Shown here: in pieces, positions 28,048 to 36,648 of the stretch
Layout of the letters: each line of letters starts with the position of its first letter
Numbering within the stretch: the stretch's first letter is position 1
Origin: Alteromonas sp. CI.11.F.A3
Lineage (GTDB): Bacteria > Pseudomonadota > Gammaproteobacteria > Enterobacterales > Alteromonadaceae
Direction of reading: 5' to 3'
NCBI RefSeq assembly: GCF_032925565.1
Contig: NZ_CP136708.1
Span: forward strand, 868,001 to 932,000
Length of the DNA stretch: 64,000 nucleotides
Notes under the pieces: model-generated
The model's database searches: none
Seen by the model: only the letters and a program-made list of their open reading frames with translations
What the model was told of the DNA's origin: nothing
Position numbers and translations under genes: made by a program

Positions 28048-28061
28048 GAAATGATTTCCAT

Positions 28062-28090
28062 AAAAAAACCGGCTTAGGCCGGTTTTTTTT
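28062..28090 (+). terminator. Rho-independent terminator
   Basis: AAAAAAACCGGC, TTAG, GCCGGTTTTTTT: strong stem and T run, just after the 63-residue protein; it can also serve the convergent MscS gene. Confidence 0.92.
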
Positions 28091-28129
28091 ATGTCTAGCG
28101 TTTAAATTTCGTTGCTACACGCGCAAGCG

Positions 28130-29416
28130 CTAGTCTTGTTCACTCTGGCTTATGTCCATGGCACTGGATAAGTAACCTAAGTGACCGTCACGCTGATAAG
28201 CAATTAGGTCAAATAATGACAGCATGGCCATCACATGGTCAAATATATCCGCTTGAACCTTTTCGTACTTCACCCAATCTTTTTCAATACTAAAACAATA
28301 CAGTTCCAGTGGCAGTCCAATCTCATTCGGGGGAAGCTGGCGTACCATCAAGGTCATTTCTTGGTTCACACTGGGGTGTTTTCGCAAATAAGACTCTAAA
28401 TACGCTCTGAATGTACCTATGTTAGTTAATTTGCGGCTATTTAATAAATCAGACTCATCAATAGAATAGTCTCTGTGGTAAGCGCGCAGTTCATTAGTCT
28501 TCTTCTCGATATACTCACTGATGTAGCGAATTTTAGAGAAACGTTCTAGCATTTCGTTGTCACATAATTTTATAGAATGAACATCGATATACACAGAGCG
28601 CTTTATTCTGCGGCCACCAGACTCTTGCATGCCTCGCCAGTTTTTAACTGCCTCGGTAGTCAAATTATAGGTTGGCAAGGTTGAAATGGTTTTATCCCAA
28701 TTTTGTACTTTTACGTTGGTTAAACCTATCTCTTTAATTTCACCGTCTACTTCGTATTTCTGCATGGTGATCCAATCGCCGGTATTAAACATGCGGTTAG
28801 CAGCAATTTGAATACCAGCCACAAAGCCTAATATGGTATCGCGGAAAATCAATAGCAGCACCGCGGCAATGGCAGTTAGCCCAGATACCAGCAGAAGCGG
28901 GCTTTTATCAACAATTAACGAGATGCTAAACAGTATGGTAAGAATGGCAAAGCCAAGCTTAGTAACTTGAATAAAACCCGTGATAGGCGCACGTTTAGAT
29001 AATGCAGACGCGTTGTAAACATCTTCCACCGTACTTAAAATGGCATAAATACCCAGCAGTCCGCTGTACAGCATGTACAACAAAGCACTTTTTATTAATA
29101 AGCCATACAACACAGAGGCTTCTTCAATAAGCACTGGGGTAGCAAGGAATATAAACAGGGCAGGGAATAAATGCATAAGACGGCGGAAGAAGCCATGCTC
29201 TTGCAGTGCGTTATCCCAAATGTTGGTGGTTTTGGTAACCCATCTCGCTATTTGAGGGCGCACAACCAATCTTGCAAAGATATAAATGACTATCGCTATC
29301 GTTAAAATGGCGCCTAACGCTAGCGCATTATATAGCGGGTCGTGCATGGTTAGTGACGGAAAAAAATCCTTCACTAAATGCGTGAAACTATCACGTACAG
29401 TCGAACTTACTTCCAC
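28130..29416 (-). CDS. ybdG: MscS-family mechanosensitive channel (YbdG/MscM type)
   Basis: 428 residues from a GTG start with GGAG seven bases upstream. Five or so TM helices precede the pore and beta domain: FRDTILGFVAGIQIAANRMFNTGDWITM is the YbdG version of the conserved MscS TM3-beta junction. The long C-terminal cytosolic part matches YbdG (415 residues in E. coli). It is a miniconductance channel that opens on hypo-osmotic shock at the inner membrane. It follows an acyltransferase gene by 2 bases and shares its operon. Confidence 0.88.
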   Translation of the reverse strand: MEVSSTVRDSFTHLVKDFFPSLTMHDPLYNALALGAILTIAIVIYIFARLVVRPQIARWVTKTTNIWDNALQEHGFFRRLMHLFPALFIFLATPVLIEEASVLYGLLIKSALLYMLYSGLLGIYAILSTVEDVYNASALSKRAPITGFIQVTKLGFAILTILFSISLIVDKSPLLLVSGLTAIAAVLLLIFRDTILGFVAGIQIAANRMFNTGDWITMQKYEVDGEIKEIGLTNVKVQNWDKTISTLPTYNLTTEAVKNWRGMQESGGRRIKRSVYIDVHSIKLCDNEMLERFSKIRYISEYIEKKTNELRAYHRDYSIDESDLLNSRKLTNIGTFRAYLESYLRKHPSVNQEMTLMVRQLPPNEIGLPLELYCFSIEKDWVKYEKVQADIFDHVMAMLSLFDLIAYQRDGHLGYLSSAMDISQSEQD

Positions 29417-29418
29417 AA

Positions 29419-30312
29419 TTACGACTCCAAAAGACGTTTGATACGGCTATCTTTATTTTTCCACATGGCATTGAGCCAATCTTGAAACGTGGTGCGAAAC
29501 TCCGGTTCACTCAATGCAGAGTGTTGCTGAAGTGCAGGCACTGGCATCACATTAACATCGATTATAATTTTGGTCATGGTGCCACTTAGCATCGCCATCA
29601 TGGGGTGGCGTTTGTTTTCTGGATACAGTAAAGAAATATCGAGTACATTCGTAAACAATTCCCCCATTGCCGCTAAAGTGAAAGAAACGCCACCCGCTTT
29701 AGGGGGAAGTAAGGTTTCATAAGGGCTGCGCTTCTGGTGATGTTTTTGTGTGGTAAATCGGGTGCCTTCAACAAAGTTAATGACAGTGGTGGGCACCGTG
29801 CGAAATTTTTCACAAGATGCTCTTGTCGTTTCTAAATCTTTGCCTTTTTTCTCAGGGTACTTTTCTAAATAGGCCTTGGTGTATCTGTGCATAAAAGGCA
29901 TATCTAACGCCCAAGCACCTAACCCTACAAAAGGAAGCCAAATTAATTCCTTTTTAAGGAAGAATTTAGGGGCTGGTATGCGGTGAGTAGCAAATTCAAT
30001 AAGCAACACAATATCAAGGTAGCTAAGATGGTTGGCGATAATTAAATACCATCTTTCTTTTGATAATTCACCATGCACTGCACACTCAATGTTTACGCTA
30101 TTAAAAAGGCGAATGAGTAATACACTAACGCGGCCGAAACTAAACAAGCAAGCGTGCATCACGCTATTCCACGCCTCGGTAATTTTACCTGATGGTAGTA
30201 TTAGTTTAACTACGCCGAACAAGATGATCAGTCCTCCCCACAGCGCTAAGTTAGCTATTTGAAGCACGGTGTGGATCACGAAAATTACAGGGGACAACAA
30301 GGTACGGATCAT
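29419..30312 (-). CDS. PlsC-like membrane acyltransferase (YihG-like), copy 2
   Basis: 297 residues. An N-terminal TM segment, the HX4D motif NHLSYLD (catalytic His/Asp), and FVEGTRFT (EGT substrate motif) define the PlsC family. FPFFLKKELIW-type context and the AGGVSFTLAAMG stretch match the YihG branch. It transfers acyl groups to a glycerol-phosphate-like acceptor in the inner membrane. Its start overlaps the stop of the upstream, closely related acyltransferase by 4 bases (ATGA), and the MscS gene follows by 2. Acceptor specificity unknown. Confidence 0.88.
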   Translation of the reverse strand: MIRTLLSPVIFVIHTVLQIANLALWGGLIILFGVVKLILPSGKITEAWNSVMHACLFSFGRVSVLLIRLFNSVNIECAVHGELSKERWYLIIANHLSYLDIVLLIEFATHRIPAPKFFLKKELIWLPFVGLGAWALDMPFMHRYTKAYLEKYPEKKGKDLETTRASCEKFRTVPTTVINFVEGTRFTTQKHHQKRSPYETLLPPKAGGVSFTLAAMGELFTNVLDISLLYPENKRHPMMAMLSGTMTKIIIDVNVMPVPALQQHSALSEPEFRTTFQDWLNAMWKNKDSRIKRLLES

Positions 30313-31223
30313 AGTGGCTTCTGAGTTGCGTTAATCGATTCTAATTGGTCGTTTTTATCTTGCCAGCGGCTATTTAACCAACGCTGAAATTGGCTTCTTA
30401 CTTTCGGGTCGTCAAAGTAATTATCGTTGAAGTAGCCATTTTCGGTAATATCCGTGATAGGAGTCACCTTGATACTGACCCGTATATCACGTACTTTGCC
30501 ACTGACGAAATCCCAAAATGAGGGAACGCCACCAGGGTAATCAATCGTTACGTCAATTAGCTTGTGTAATTGTGAGCCCATGGCAGAAAGTACAAAGGCC
30601 ACGCCGCCGGCTTTAGGCTTAAGCAGGTGGCTAAACGGAGAGTTCTGTCGATCATGTTTTTCTTGGGTAAAACGAGTGCCTTCCACAAAATTCATGATAC
30701 TTACCGGCTTGGTTTGAAACTTTTCACATGCTTTACGGGTAGTTTCCATATCCTTCCCTTTTAAATGCGGGTTCTTTGCTAAGAAAGATTTTGAGTATCG
30801 ACGCATAAAGGGAAAATCGAGAGCCCACCAGGCTAGGCCTAAAATAGGTACGTAAATAAGCTCTTTTTTAAGGAAGAACTTTAAAAACGGGATTTTTCGG
30901 TTGAATACGCGTTGTAAAACCAAGATATCGACCCAAGATTGATGATTAGCAATAACTAAGTACCAGTCATTGCGGGTAAGTTGGTCAAGGCCTGTAACAT
31001 CCCATTTTGTTCTACTACTTACTCGCTGATTAAGATTATTAATCGTAATCCATGCGGTTGCGCAAGCGTCCAAAATGTACGATATGAATCGTCTCCATGG
31101 CGCAAGCGGAATAAGTTTGAAAAAAGACAAAATAATGATGGGCGTTGCCCATAAAACCGTATTTAAAAAATAAAAAATTACTGAAATGGTGCCAACCAGA
31201 TGATGCATTAGGCTTCTTATCAT
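30309..31223 (-). CDS. PlsC-like membrane acyltransferase (YihG-like), copy 1
   Basis: 304 residues with the same build as its downstream neighbour: N-terminal TM, NHQSWVD (HX4D), FFLKKELIYVPILGLAWWALDFPFMRRYSK, NFVEGTRFTQEKH and AGGVAFVLSAMGSQ. The two are clear paralogues from a tandem duplication, now diverged. YihG-type acyltransferases act on lysophospholipids. It has its own AGGTAAG ribosome site and heads the operon (acyltransferase, acyltransferase, MscS). Confidence 0.88.
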   Translation of the reverse strand: MIRSLMHHLVGTISVIFYFLNTVLWATPIIILSFFKLIPLAPWRRFISYILDACATAWITINNLNQRVSSRTKWDVTGLDQLTRNDWYLVIANHQSWVDILVLQRVFNRKIPFLKFFLKKELIYVPILGLAWWALDFPFMRRYSKSFLAKNPHLKGKDMETTRKACEKFQTKPVSIMNFVEGTRFTQEKHDRQNSPFSHLLKPKAGGVAFVLSAMGSQLHKLIDVTIDYPGGVPSFWDFVSGKVRDIRVSIKVTPITDITENGYFNDNYFDDPKVRSQFQRWLNSRWQDKNDQLESINATQKPL

Positions 31224-31347
31224 CGTACTTACCTCAAAAATTAGGCACTTAGTGTAAACGAACTTGATTTAAAATCCGATAGACCCTTTACTGTTTGCTA
31301 CAGCAAAGTGGTTATTTTTCTAAATTTATTAGTGTACAGGAGCCATT

Positions 31348-32190
31348 ATGGAGCTTATTAGTGAAAATCGTGCGTTTGGCGGTAGGCATTTACGCTACAG
31401 TCACGATGCAAAGAGCACCAATTGCAGTATGACATTTGCAATCTATCTACCACCGTTTGCCTCCGCTGAAAAGCCAGTGCCGGTTTTATATTGGCTGTCA
31501 GGGCTTACCTGTAACGACCAAAACTTTATGCAAAAAGCGGGAGCGATGAAGTTAGCCGCAGAGCTTGGAATGGCAATTGTTGCGCCAGATACAAGCCCTC
31601 GGGGTGAAGGTGTTCCTGATGACGAAAACGGTGCTTATGATTTTGGGCTAGGTGCTGGTTTTTATGTTGATGCAACACAAGCACCATGGAAAGAGCACTA
31701 TCAGATGTATAGCTATGTCACTGAAGAGCTGCCTAGCGTTGTAGAGGAACACTTCCCCGTGACAAAAGAGCGTGCAATTAGCGGTCATTCAATGGGCGGT
31801 CATGGCGCGCTTGTCGCTGGTTTACGTAATCCGAATCGTTATGTCTCTGTTTCTGCGTTTAGCCCAGTGGCGAACCCTTCTGATTGTCCATGGGGTCAAA
31901 AAGCATTGGGCCAGTATTTAGGTGATGATAAATCAGCATGGGATGAATACGATGCTGCAAAGATTATTGCGAGTAACAATCATGCCATTCCATTATTAGT
32001 TGAGCAGGGAAATAGTGATGAGTTTTTGTCAGAACAATTAAAACCACTAGCGCTCGTGCAAGCGGCTCAGCAAACAGATACGCAATTAACGCTGAACATG
32101 CATGAAGGCTACGATCATAGTTACTTCTTTATAGCGTCGTTTATTGAAGATCACTTAGAATTTCACGCTGGGCATTTAGGCCTAATTTAA
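31348..32190 (+). CDS. fghA: S-formylglutathione hydrolase
   Basis: 280 residues, typical length. The catalytic triad is Ser148 (GHSMGGHGAL), Asp224 (GNSDEFL) and His257 (YDHSYFFI), all in the family context. It hydrolyses S-formylglutathione to formate and glutathione, the second step of formaldehyde detoxification. The usual partner, glutathione-dependent formaldehyde dehydrogenase (adhC/frmA), is not adjacent, so regulation may be separate. An AGGAG-like site precedes the ATG. Cytoplasmic, monocistronic. Confidence 0.95.
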   Translation: MELISENRAFGGRHLRYSHDAKSTNCSMTFAIYLPPFASAEKPVPVLYWLSGLTCNDQNFMQKAGAMKLAAELGMAIVAPDTSPRGEGVPDDENGAYDFGLGAGFYVDATQAPWKEHYQMYSYVTEELPSVVEEHFPVTKERAISGHSMGGHGALVAGLRNPNRYVSVSAFSPVANPSDCPWGQKALGQYLGDDKSAWDEYDAAKIIASNNHAIPLLVEQGNSDEFLSEQLKPLALVQAAQQTDTQLTLNMHEGYDHSYFFIASFIEDHLEFHAGHLGLI

Positions 32191-32265
32191 GCGCCAGCGT
32201 CCCGTATAAGTGCGTTAGTTAGCTGCGTGACTAAGCGTTATATCGCCGCTCTCTAATGCGGTTTT

Positions 32266-34371
32266 CTAGCGCAGCTTTTCTACGAAGTCCCCAATCGACA
32301 TTGGTTTGTCAAAGTAGTAACCCTGGGCATAAGTACATGCGTTGTCTACCAAAAATGCTTGTTGATCTTGCGTTTCAACACCCTCGGCAATAATGCTAAT
32401 ATTTAAATTTTTGGCCAAGCCTAAAATAGCTTGAATAATAGCTTGATCGTCGGTGTTCGCTTCTAAATCGCTCACAAAAGAACGGTCTATCTTTAGTTCA
32501 TCAATAGGAAGCTTTTTAAGGTAAACCAAAGAGCTAAAACCGGTTCCAAAATCATCAATTGATATGGTAATACCCATAGCTCTAAGTTCGTTCAGCAGCA
32601 CAGACACAGTATCCAAACTGTCAATAAACACACTCTCGGTGAGCTCTATCGATAAATGCCTTGGGTCAATAGCGCGGCGCTTCAATGATGACTGTATTTG
32701 GTGAAGCAGCACAAGGTCGGTGACCTGTCGGCCAGAGATATTAATCGCTAGGCGAATGTCTAAATTAGCTTCAGTAAGCTTATCAATAGCATTACACGCT
32801 TCTTCTACTAACCATTCACCAAATGGGAATATCAGTTCAGTACGTTCAGCTATCGGAATAAAAACATCCGGTGGAATGTAGCTTCCGTCTTCTGTTTTCC
32901 AGCGCGCTAATGCTTCGCACTTAACAATTTTACCGGTTTCCAAATCAACGATAGGTTGTAAGAAAAGCGCTAATTGATTGTTTTCAATGGCGGTGCGAAG
33001 TTTGCTTTCCAACTCAGACATACTCTGATGCTGGCGTTGCAGCATTTCACTGTATTCAAGAATAACGTTTTTACCTTGAAACTTCGCAATCTGGAGGGCG
33101 ATATCCGCATGACGCAATAATATATTCCCTTGCTCTCCGTGTTGGGGATAACTCGCAATGCCAATGTTGATCCCAAGGTTCGATTCAGCGCCATGAAGCG
33201 AGGTATAGGTAGTCACCAGCTTCTTCTTCATATCCTGCGCATAATCTAATGAGCTAACGCCACTGAAAGTATCGGTGCGTTTTACAATGGAAAACTCGTT
33301 GCTCCCTATTCTGGCGATAAACCCACTATTGCCAACAAAACCTTGCAATCTTGATGCAAAAGACTTGAGTATTTCATCACCTGAATGGTAACCAAGTTTT
33401 TCGTTAATCTTCTTAAACTCTCGTATATCTATAATAAATAGAGCAAATTTAACGTCTTCTTGAACCAACTTCTGAACATAGCTATTGAAAAAATTACGGT
33501 TGGCAATTTTAGTCAACGAGTCCATGCCCGTAGCAGAGAGTACGCTTTCTTCTTTATTTCGAATGTGACTGATATCGGTAAGAAGATATACCCAATGGGT
33601 GAGTTCATTATCGTGAATAACAGGATGAATGGTGACCTGTAACCATACTTCATAATTTTGCGTGGGTTGCCAATAGAGCTCACCTTGCCATGCTGAACGC
33701 TTTTCGATGAGCGTTGGGAGGAAAGTGTCTGGCACGCTCACGTCTTCAAGTAAATGTTCAAGCCTATTGGCACTGTCATTGGAACGGCTGCAAGAAAGGA
33801 GTTGCCTAGCGGACTTATTATCTAACACCGTTTCACGGTCTTTATCTAAAATAACCACCCCAGTTTCTAAGTGGTGGATAGCTTGTTTTATGGGGGGAAC
33901 CAGCTTTTCGTAATTTTTGTTTTTAAGCAGTGTTTTATCTAGACGTTGACGGATGTATTCATGCTGACCAACAATTTCGTGATGGCTTAAAAGGAGCTCT
34001 CTGGCAGCTTGTAGTGTTTTTTGTTTTTCTTCGTATTGGGTTTCTACATTCTTTATGACTAAGAAGTGTTCGCCTTTGCCACTATTAATAGCAAGCGCTT
34101 CTAGATGGATCGATTCATTCTCTGTCTCTTCAGTCCAAAACCCTGAGGATAGCGTGAAAACGGTGTCGTTTTGCCAAATATCATTGGCATCTGTCATAAA
34201 GTCGTCTAGAAAAATGGAGGAGAAATTGTCTGGATTAACCTTGTTATCATCATCTAGGGTGGCAATCTTATGTAGCCACGAAACATCAGGCGTGAGGCAT
34301 TGAAGGCTCGTTGTGCTTTTAAAGATAGCGCAGTCTGTTATTCCTAGCGCATTAAGAAGGTGTATATCCAT
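32266..34371 (-). CDS. PAS-GGDEF(degenerate)-EAL protein, last gene of GTPase/OmpA operon
   Basis: 701 residues, no TM. The N-terminal input (about 1-110, ending FLVIKNVETQYEEKQKTLQ) is followed by a coiled-coil link (110-155), a PAS-like domain (about 157-270), GGDEF and EAL. The GGDEF signature is GSNEF at 356-360, lacking the catalytic Gly-Gly-Asp, so cyclase activity should be lost. The EAL domain is complete (EAL 486-488, NISG, ELTES, DDFGTGFSS, KIDRSF, AEGVE), predicting a c-di-GMP phosphodiesterase, perhaps controlled by the dead GGDEF. It starts 9 bases after the GTPase gene, with GGAG seven bases upstream. As the end of this operon, it is probably the output controlled by the GTPase/OmpA proteins; this is inference. 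Confidence 0.9.
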   Translation of the reverse strand: MDIHLLNALGITDCAIFKSTTSLQCLTPDVSWLHKIATLDDDNKVNPDNFSSIFLDDFMTDANDIWQNDTVFTLSSGFWTEETENESIHLEALAINSGKGEHFLVIKNVETQYEEKQKTLQAARELLLSHHEIVGQHEYIRQRLDKTLLKNKNYEKLVPPIKQAIHHLETGVVILDKDRETVLDNKSARQLLSCSRSNDSANRLEHLLEDVSVPDTFLPTLIEKRSAWQGELYWQPTQNYEVWLQVTIHPVIHDNELTHWVYLLTDISHIRNKEESVLSATGMDSLTKIANRNFFNSYVQKLVQEDVKFALFIIDIREFKKINEKLGYHSGDEILKSFASRLQGFVGNSGFIARIGSNEFSIVKRTDTFSGVSSLDYAQDMKKKLVTTYTSLHGAESNLGINIGIASYPQHGEQGNILLRHADIALQIAKFQGKNVILEYSEMLQRQHQSMSELESKLRTAIENNQLALFLQPIVDLETGKIVKCEALARWKTEDGSYIPPDVFIPIAERTELIFPFGEWLVEEACNAIDKLTEANLDIRLAINISGRQVTDLVLLHQIQSSLKRRAIDPRHLSIELTESVFIDSLDTVSVLLNELRAMGITISIDDFGTGFSSLVYLKKLPIDELKIDRSFVSDLEANTDDQAIIQAILGLAKNLNISIIAEGVETQDQQAFLVDNACTYAQGYYFDKPMSIGDFVEKLR

Positions 34372-34380
34372 ACGTAGCTC

Positions 34381-34866
34381 CTACCAAAACGCAATTGTAC
34401 TAAAGAGGTTTTCGACATTCTCTCCGGTCTTTGCACTGGTTTTTGTTAGTGATTCAAAATTTTTTGCATAGGAATCAAGTTCTTCTTCACTCCAGTGCCA
34501 GCTTGAAGGCAGGTCGGTTTTATTGACCACGAAAAAAGCCGGAATATCTGGGTAATGCTCCTTTGCCATCTCGAGTATTTCAATACCTTCTAAAAGTGAT
34601 TGAGAACGAGTCTGATCAACGACAATGATATATGCACTAGCACCACGCAAGTAGCGAGGGTTGAACCCACAGTATCTGTCGATACCTTCTAGGTCCCACA
34701 GCAATAACTGAACGCCGCGGCCCTCTTTATTGACTTGTTTTTTATCTATTTTTACGCCAATAGTAGTTTTGTATTTTTCAGAGAAAATACTTTCAACAAA
34801 CTGTTTTACTAAGCTTGTTTTACCAACGCCAGTAGGCCCTAAAATACATACTTTTTTCTGTATCAA
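34381..34866 (-). CDS. Ras/Rab-like small GTPase
   Basis: 161 residues from a TTG start with AAAGGAAG placed seven bases upstream. All five G boxes are present: P-loop GPTGVGKTS (10-18), switch-I Thr34/Thr35 in KTTIG, DLEG (58-61), NKTD (115-118) and TSAK (143-146). The order and the WD.xG context are those of Rab/Ras/Arf-like GTPases. The residue matching Ras Gln61 is Ile62, which usually means slow intrinsic GTPase and need for a partner. There is no C-terminal cysteine for lipidation. Its neighbours, a roadblock-like/OmpA protein and a coiled-coil protein in the same operon, suggest a cytosolic switch reporting to or from the envelope. Role unknown; fold confident. Confidence 0.88.
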   Translation of the reverse strand: MIQKKVCILGPTGVGKTSLVKQFVESIFSEKYKTTIGVKIDKKQVNKEGRGVQLLLWDLEGIDRYCGFNPRYLRGASAYIIVVDQTRSQSLLEGIEILEMAKEHYPDIPAFFVVNKTDLPSSWHWSEEELDSYAKNFESLTKTSAKTGENVENLFSTIAFW

Positions 34867-34881
34867 TTCTAAGCTTCCTTT

Positions 34882-36645
34882 CTACTGTGAGTCAGATATC
34901 AAAACGTTTAACATAACCGACCGTCCCATTGATGGCTGCTGTAATGGTAATTCTCCTAAACTCACTGGTATGAGCATATCACTATCTACCCCGAGTGATA
35001 TCATTGAATCAAAGACATTCTGTGCTCTACGTTGACTAAGCTCGCGGTTATTAACACTAGAGCCCGTATTATCACTGGCGCCCATAATAATGATGCTGAC
35101 ATCGGTTTTCGTGGCCTGTGCTAGCGTTTGCAACGCCTTAATATCATTAGCTAACAATGCTAGTTTAGTTAACTGTACTTCAGAAATGGTTTCTTGGTTA
35201 GTAGCAAAAAGTACATTTTGCGAAGATATCTTGTTTGCCAGCTTAGTCAGCCTTGCCTTTTTAAGCGCCAAAGTTTCTGTTTGCTCTGAAGGGATAATAG
35301 TGATTTTACTGGTATCCAGAAATACTAAGTTTATACCTGGAATAGCGCGAATTCGTTGAAGTAGCTCGTTGGAATGGGCGGTGAACAGTGAGCCCGAAAT
35401 TTCCCACTTTCCTTCGTCATTTTGCTCAAGGTTAAGAGATTCACCTTCACGTAACGACGCATTATTTACGACGGCTGAAAGCTTTTGCACAATCACTTCG
35501 GTTTTTAATGAGAGGTAAGGTTCCTCAATAATAGTTAGTTTATTGAGATTGATATCATTGTCATTGAGCCAGTTTGAAACGCTCATTGCAACGGGGTCAC
35601 GAAACACTTTCGCATGAACCTTTCCTTTCGATATATAAGTATCGGTAACTAACAAACCAGGAGGGGGCGTAAGTTCGTGTAGTTCGCTTTTAAGAATGCT
35701 TAAAGATAATCGTGCAGCACAGAGAAAGCCTAACCCGCAGAGCAAAAGAAGGATAACAATACCGCCGAACATGCGCTTTGACTTGTTTTTTTCACTATCT
35801 TTTCTTTCACTTAAAAGGCAGTCAGCCAACAAGGTTTCAGAGCCGACAAAGGGCGCATTATCGCCATCATAGTTAATGAGTGGTTGCTGATAAAACTGGT
35901 GAAACTCTTCTAATGCCTGCTGCAACTTGCTTTTTACTTGGGCCGGAACACTTCCTGTCACTGCGGCAACTAATATGGCTTGAGGACCTACTGCGATTAA
36001 TAACGTGAAATCCTCTGTTTTTATTTCGTCTAATTCATTATCAGTTTGATTGCTTGTGACCCCAAACGCATCTGCGACAAAGTCATTAATGGCCACTAAC
36101 ATTGAAGAAATAAGATCGGCGTCTTTTTCCTTATCTGGATCGGATGAAATACTGTGCAGTAATGTACCCGTTTCTCGATGGATGACGAGAAGCTGCTGAA
36201 CTTGATATTGGTATATTTGAGACGCCACATACTCAGAGTATTTAATGCCTGACTGCCATGCTTTGAATCGCCAAGAGATACTTTTAGGGCTTAGGCTATT
36301 CTCTATAAGTGTGTTGGTACGCTCAACAAATTCCAACAAAAAGGAAGACACCGCTTTTCGTACCAAGGTGCCGACGAGTGGATACAAGGTCCCCACGATT
36401 TTTTCGCTATTAGCTTCTATTGAACGATGTAATGATTTCTCGACAAGAGGAACCAAGACTTTATTTACCGAACCGTCTTTAGCTTCTCGTTCAAATAACG
36501 CTTCAGAAACTACTTTACTGACAAATCCTTTAGGATCTTTATCAAACTTTTCTTGGATGTATTTTTCATCGCGACCGATTAATAACTCCCTGATCCTATC
36601 GAGAGAGTTGTCATCTTGCTCAGATGATGGAGCGTTATCCGTCAT
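34882..36645 (-). CDS. Single-TM protein with roadblock/longin-like cytosolic region and periplasmic OmpA domain
   Basis: 587 residues: a cytosolic part (1-290), one TM helix (about 293-311) and a periplasmic part (312-587). Residues 148-255 (QVQQLLVIHRETGTLLHS...LLIAVGPQAILVAAV) have the strand/helix rhythm of the roadblock/longin fold, the usual partner of small GTPases; this is an inference by eye. Residues 345-455 look BON-like. The C-terminus (475-585) is OmpA-type, with Asp525 and Arg540 at the diaminopimelate-binding positions, so it should grip peptidoglycan. I recall OmpA proteins with this kind of N-terminus in other bacteria, uncharacterised. An N-terminal motif, L..IRELLIG (15-24), recurs in the upstream coiled-coil protein. 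No signal peptide. It starts 3 bases after that gene. Confidence 0.85.
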   Translation of the reverse strand: MTDNAPSSEQDDNSLDRIRELLIGRDEKYIQEKFDKDPKGFVSKVVSEALFEREAKDGSVNKVLVPLVEKSLHRSIEANSEKIVGTLYPLVGTLVRKAVSSFLLEFVERTNTLIENSLSPKSISWRFKAWQSGIKYSEYVASQIYQYQVQQLLVIHRETGTLLHSISSDPDKEKDADLISSMLVAINDFVADAFGVTSNQTDNELDEIKTEDFTLLIAVGPQAILVAAVTGSVPAQVKSKLQQALEEFHQFYQQPLINYDGDNAPFVGSETLLADCLLSERKDSEKNKSKRMFGGIVILLLLCGLGFLCAARLSLSILKSELHELTPPPGLLVTDTYISKGKVHAKVFRDPVAMSVSNWLNDNDINLNKLTIIEEPYLSLKTEVIVQKLSAVVNNASLREGESLNLEQNDEGKWEISGSLFTAHSNELLQRIRAIPGINLVFLDTSKITIIPSEQTETLALKKARLTKLANKISSQNVLFATNQETISEVQLTKLALLANDIKALQTLAQATKTDVSIIIMGASDNTGSSVNNRELSQRRAQNVFDSMISLGVDSDMLIPVSLGELPLQQPSMGRSVMLNVLISDSQ

Positions 36646-36648
36646 TTA

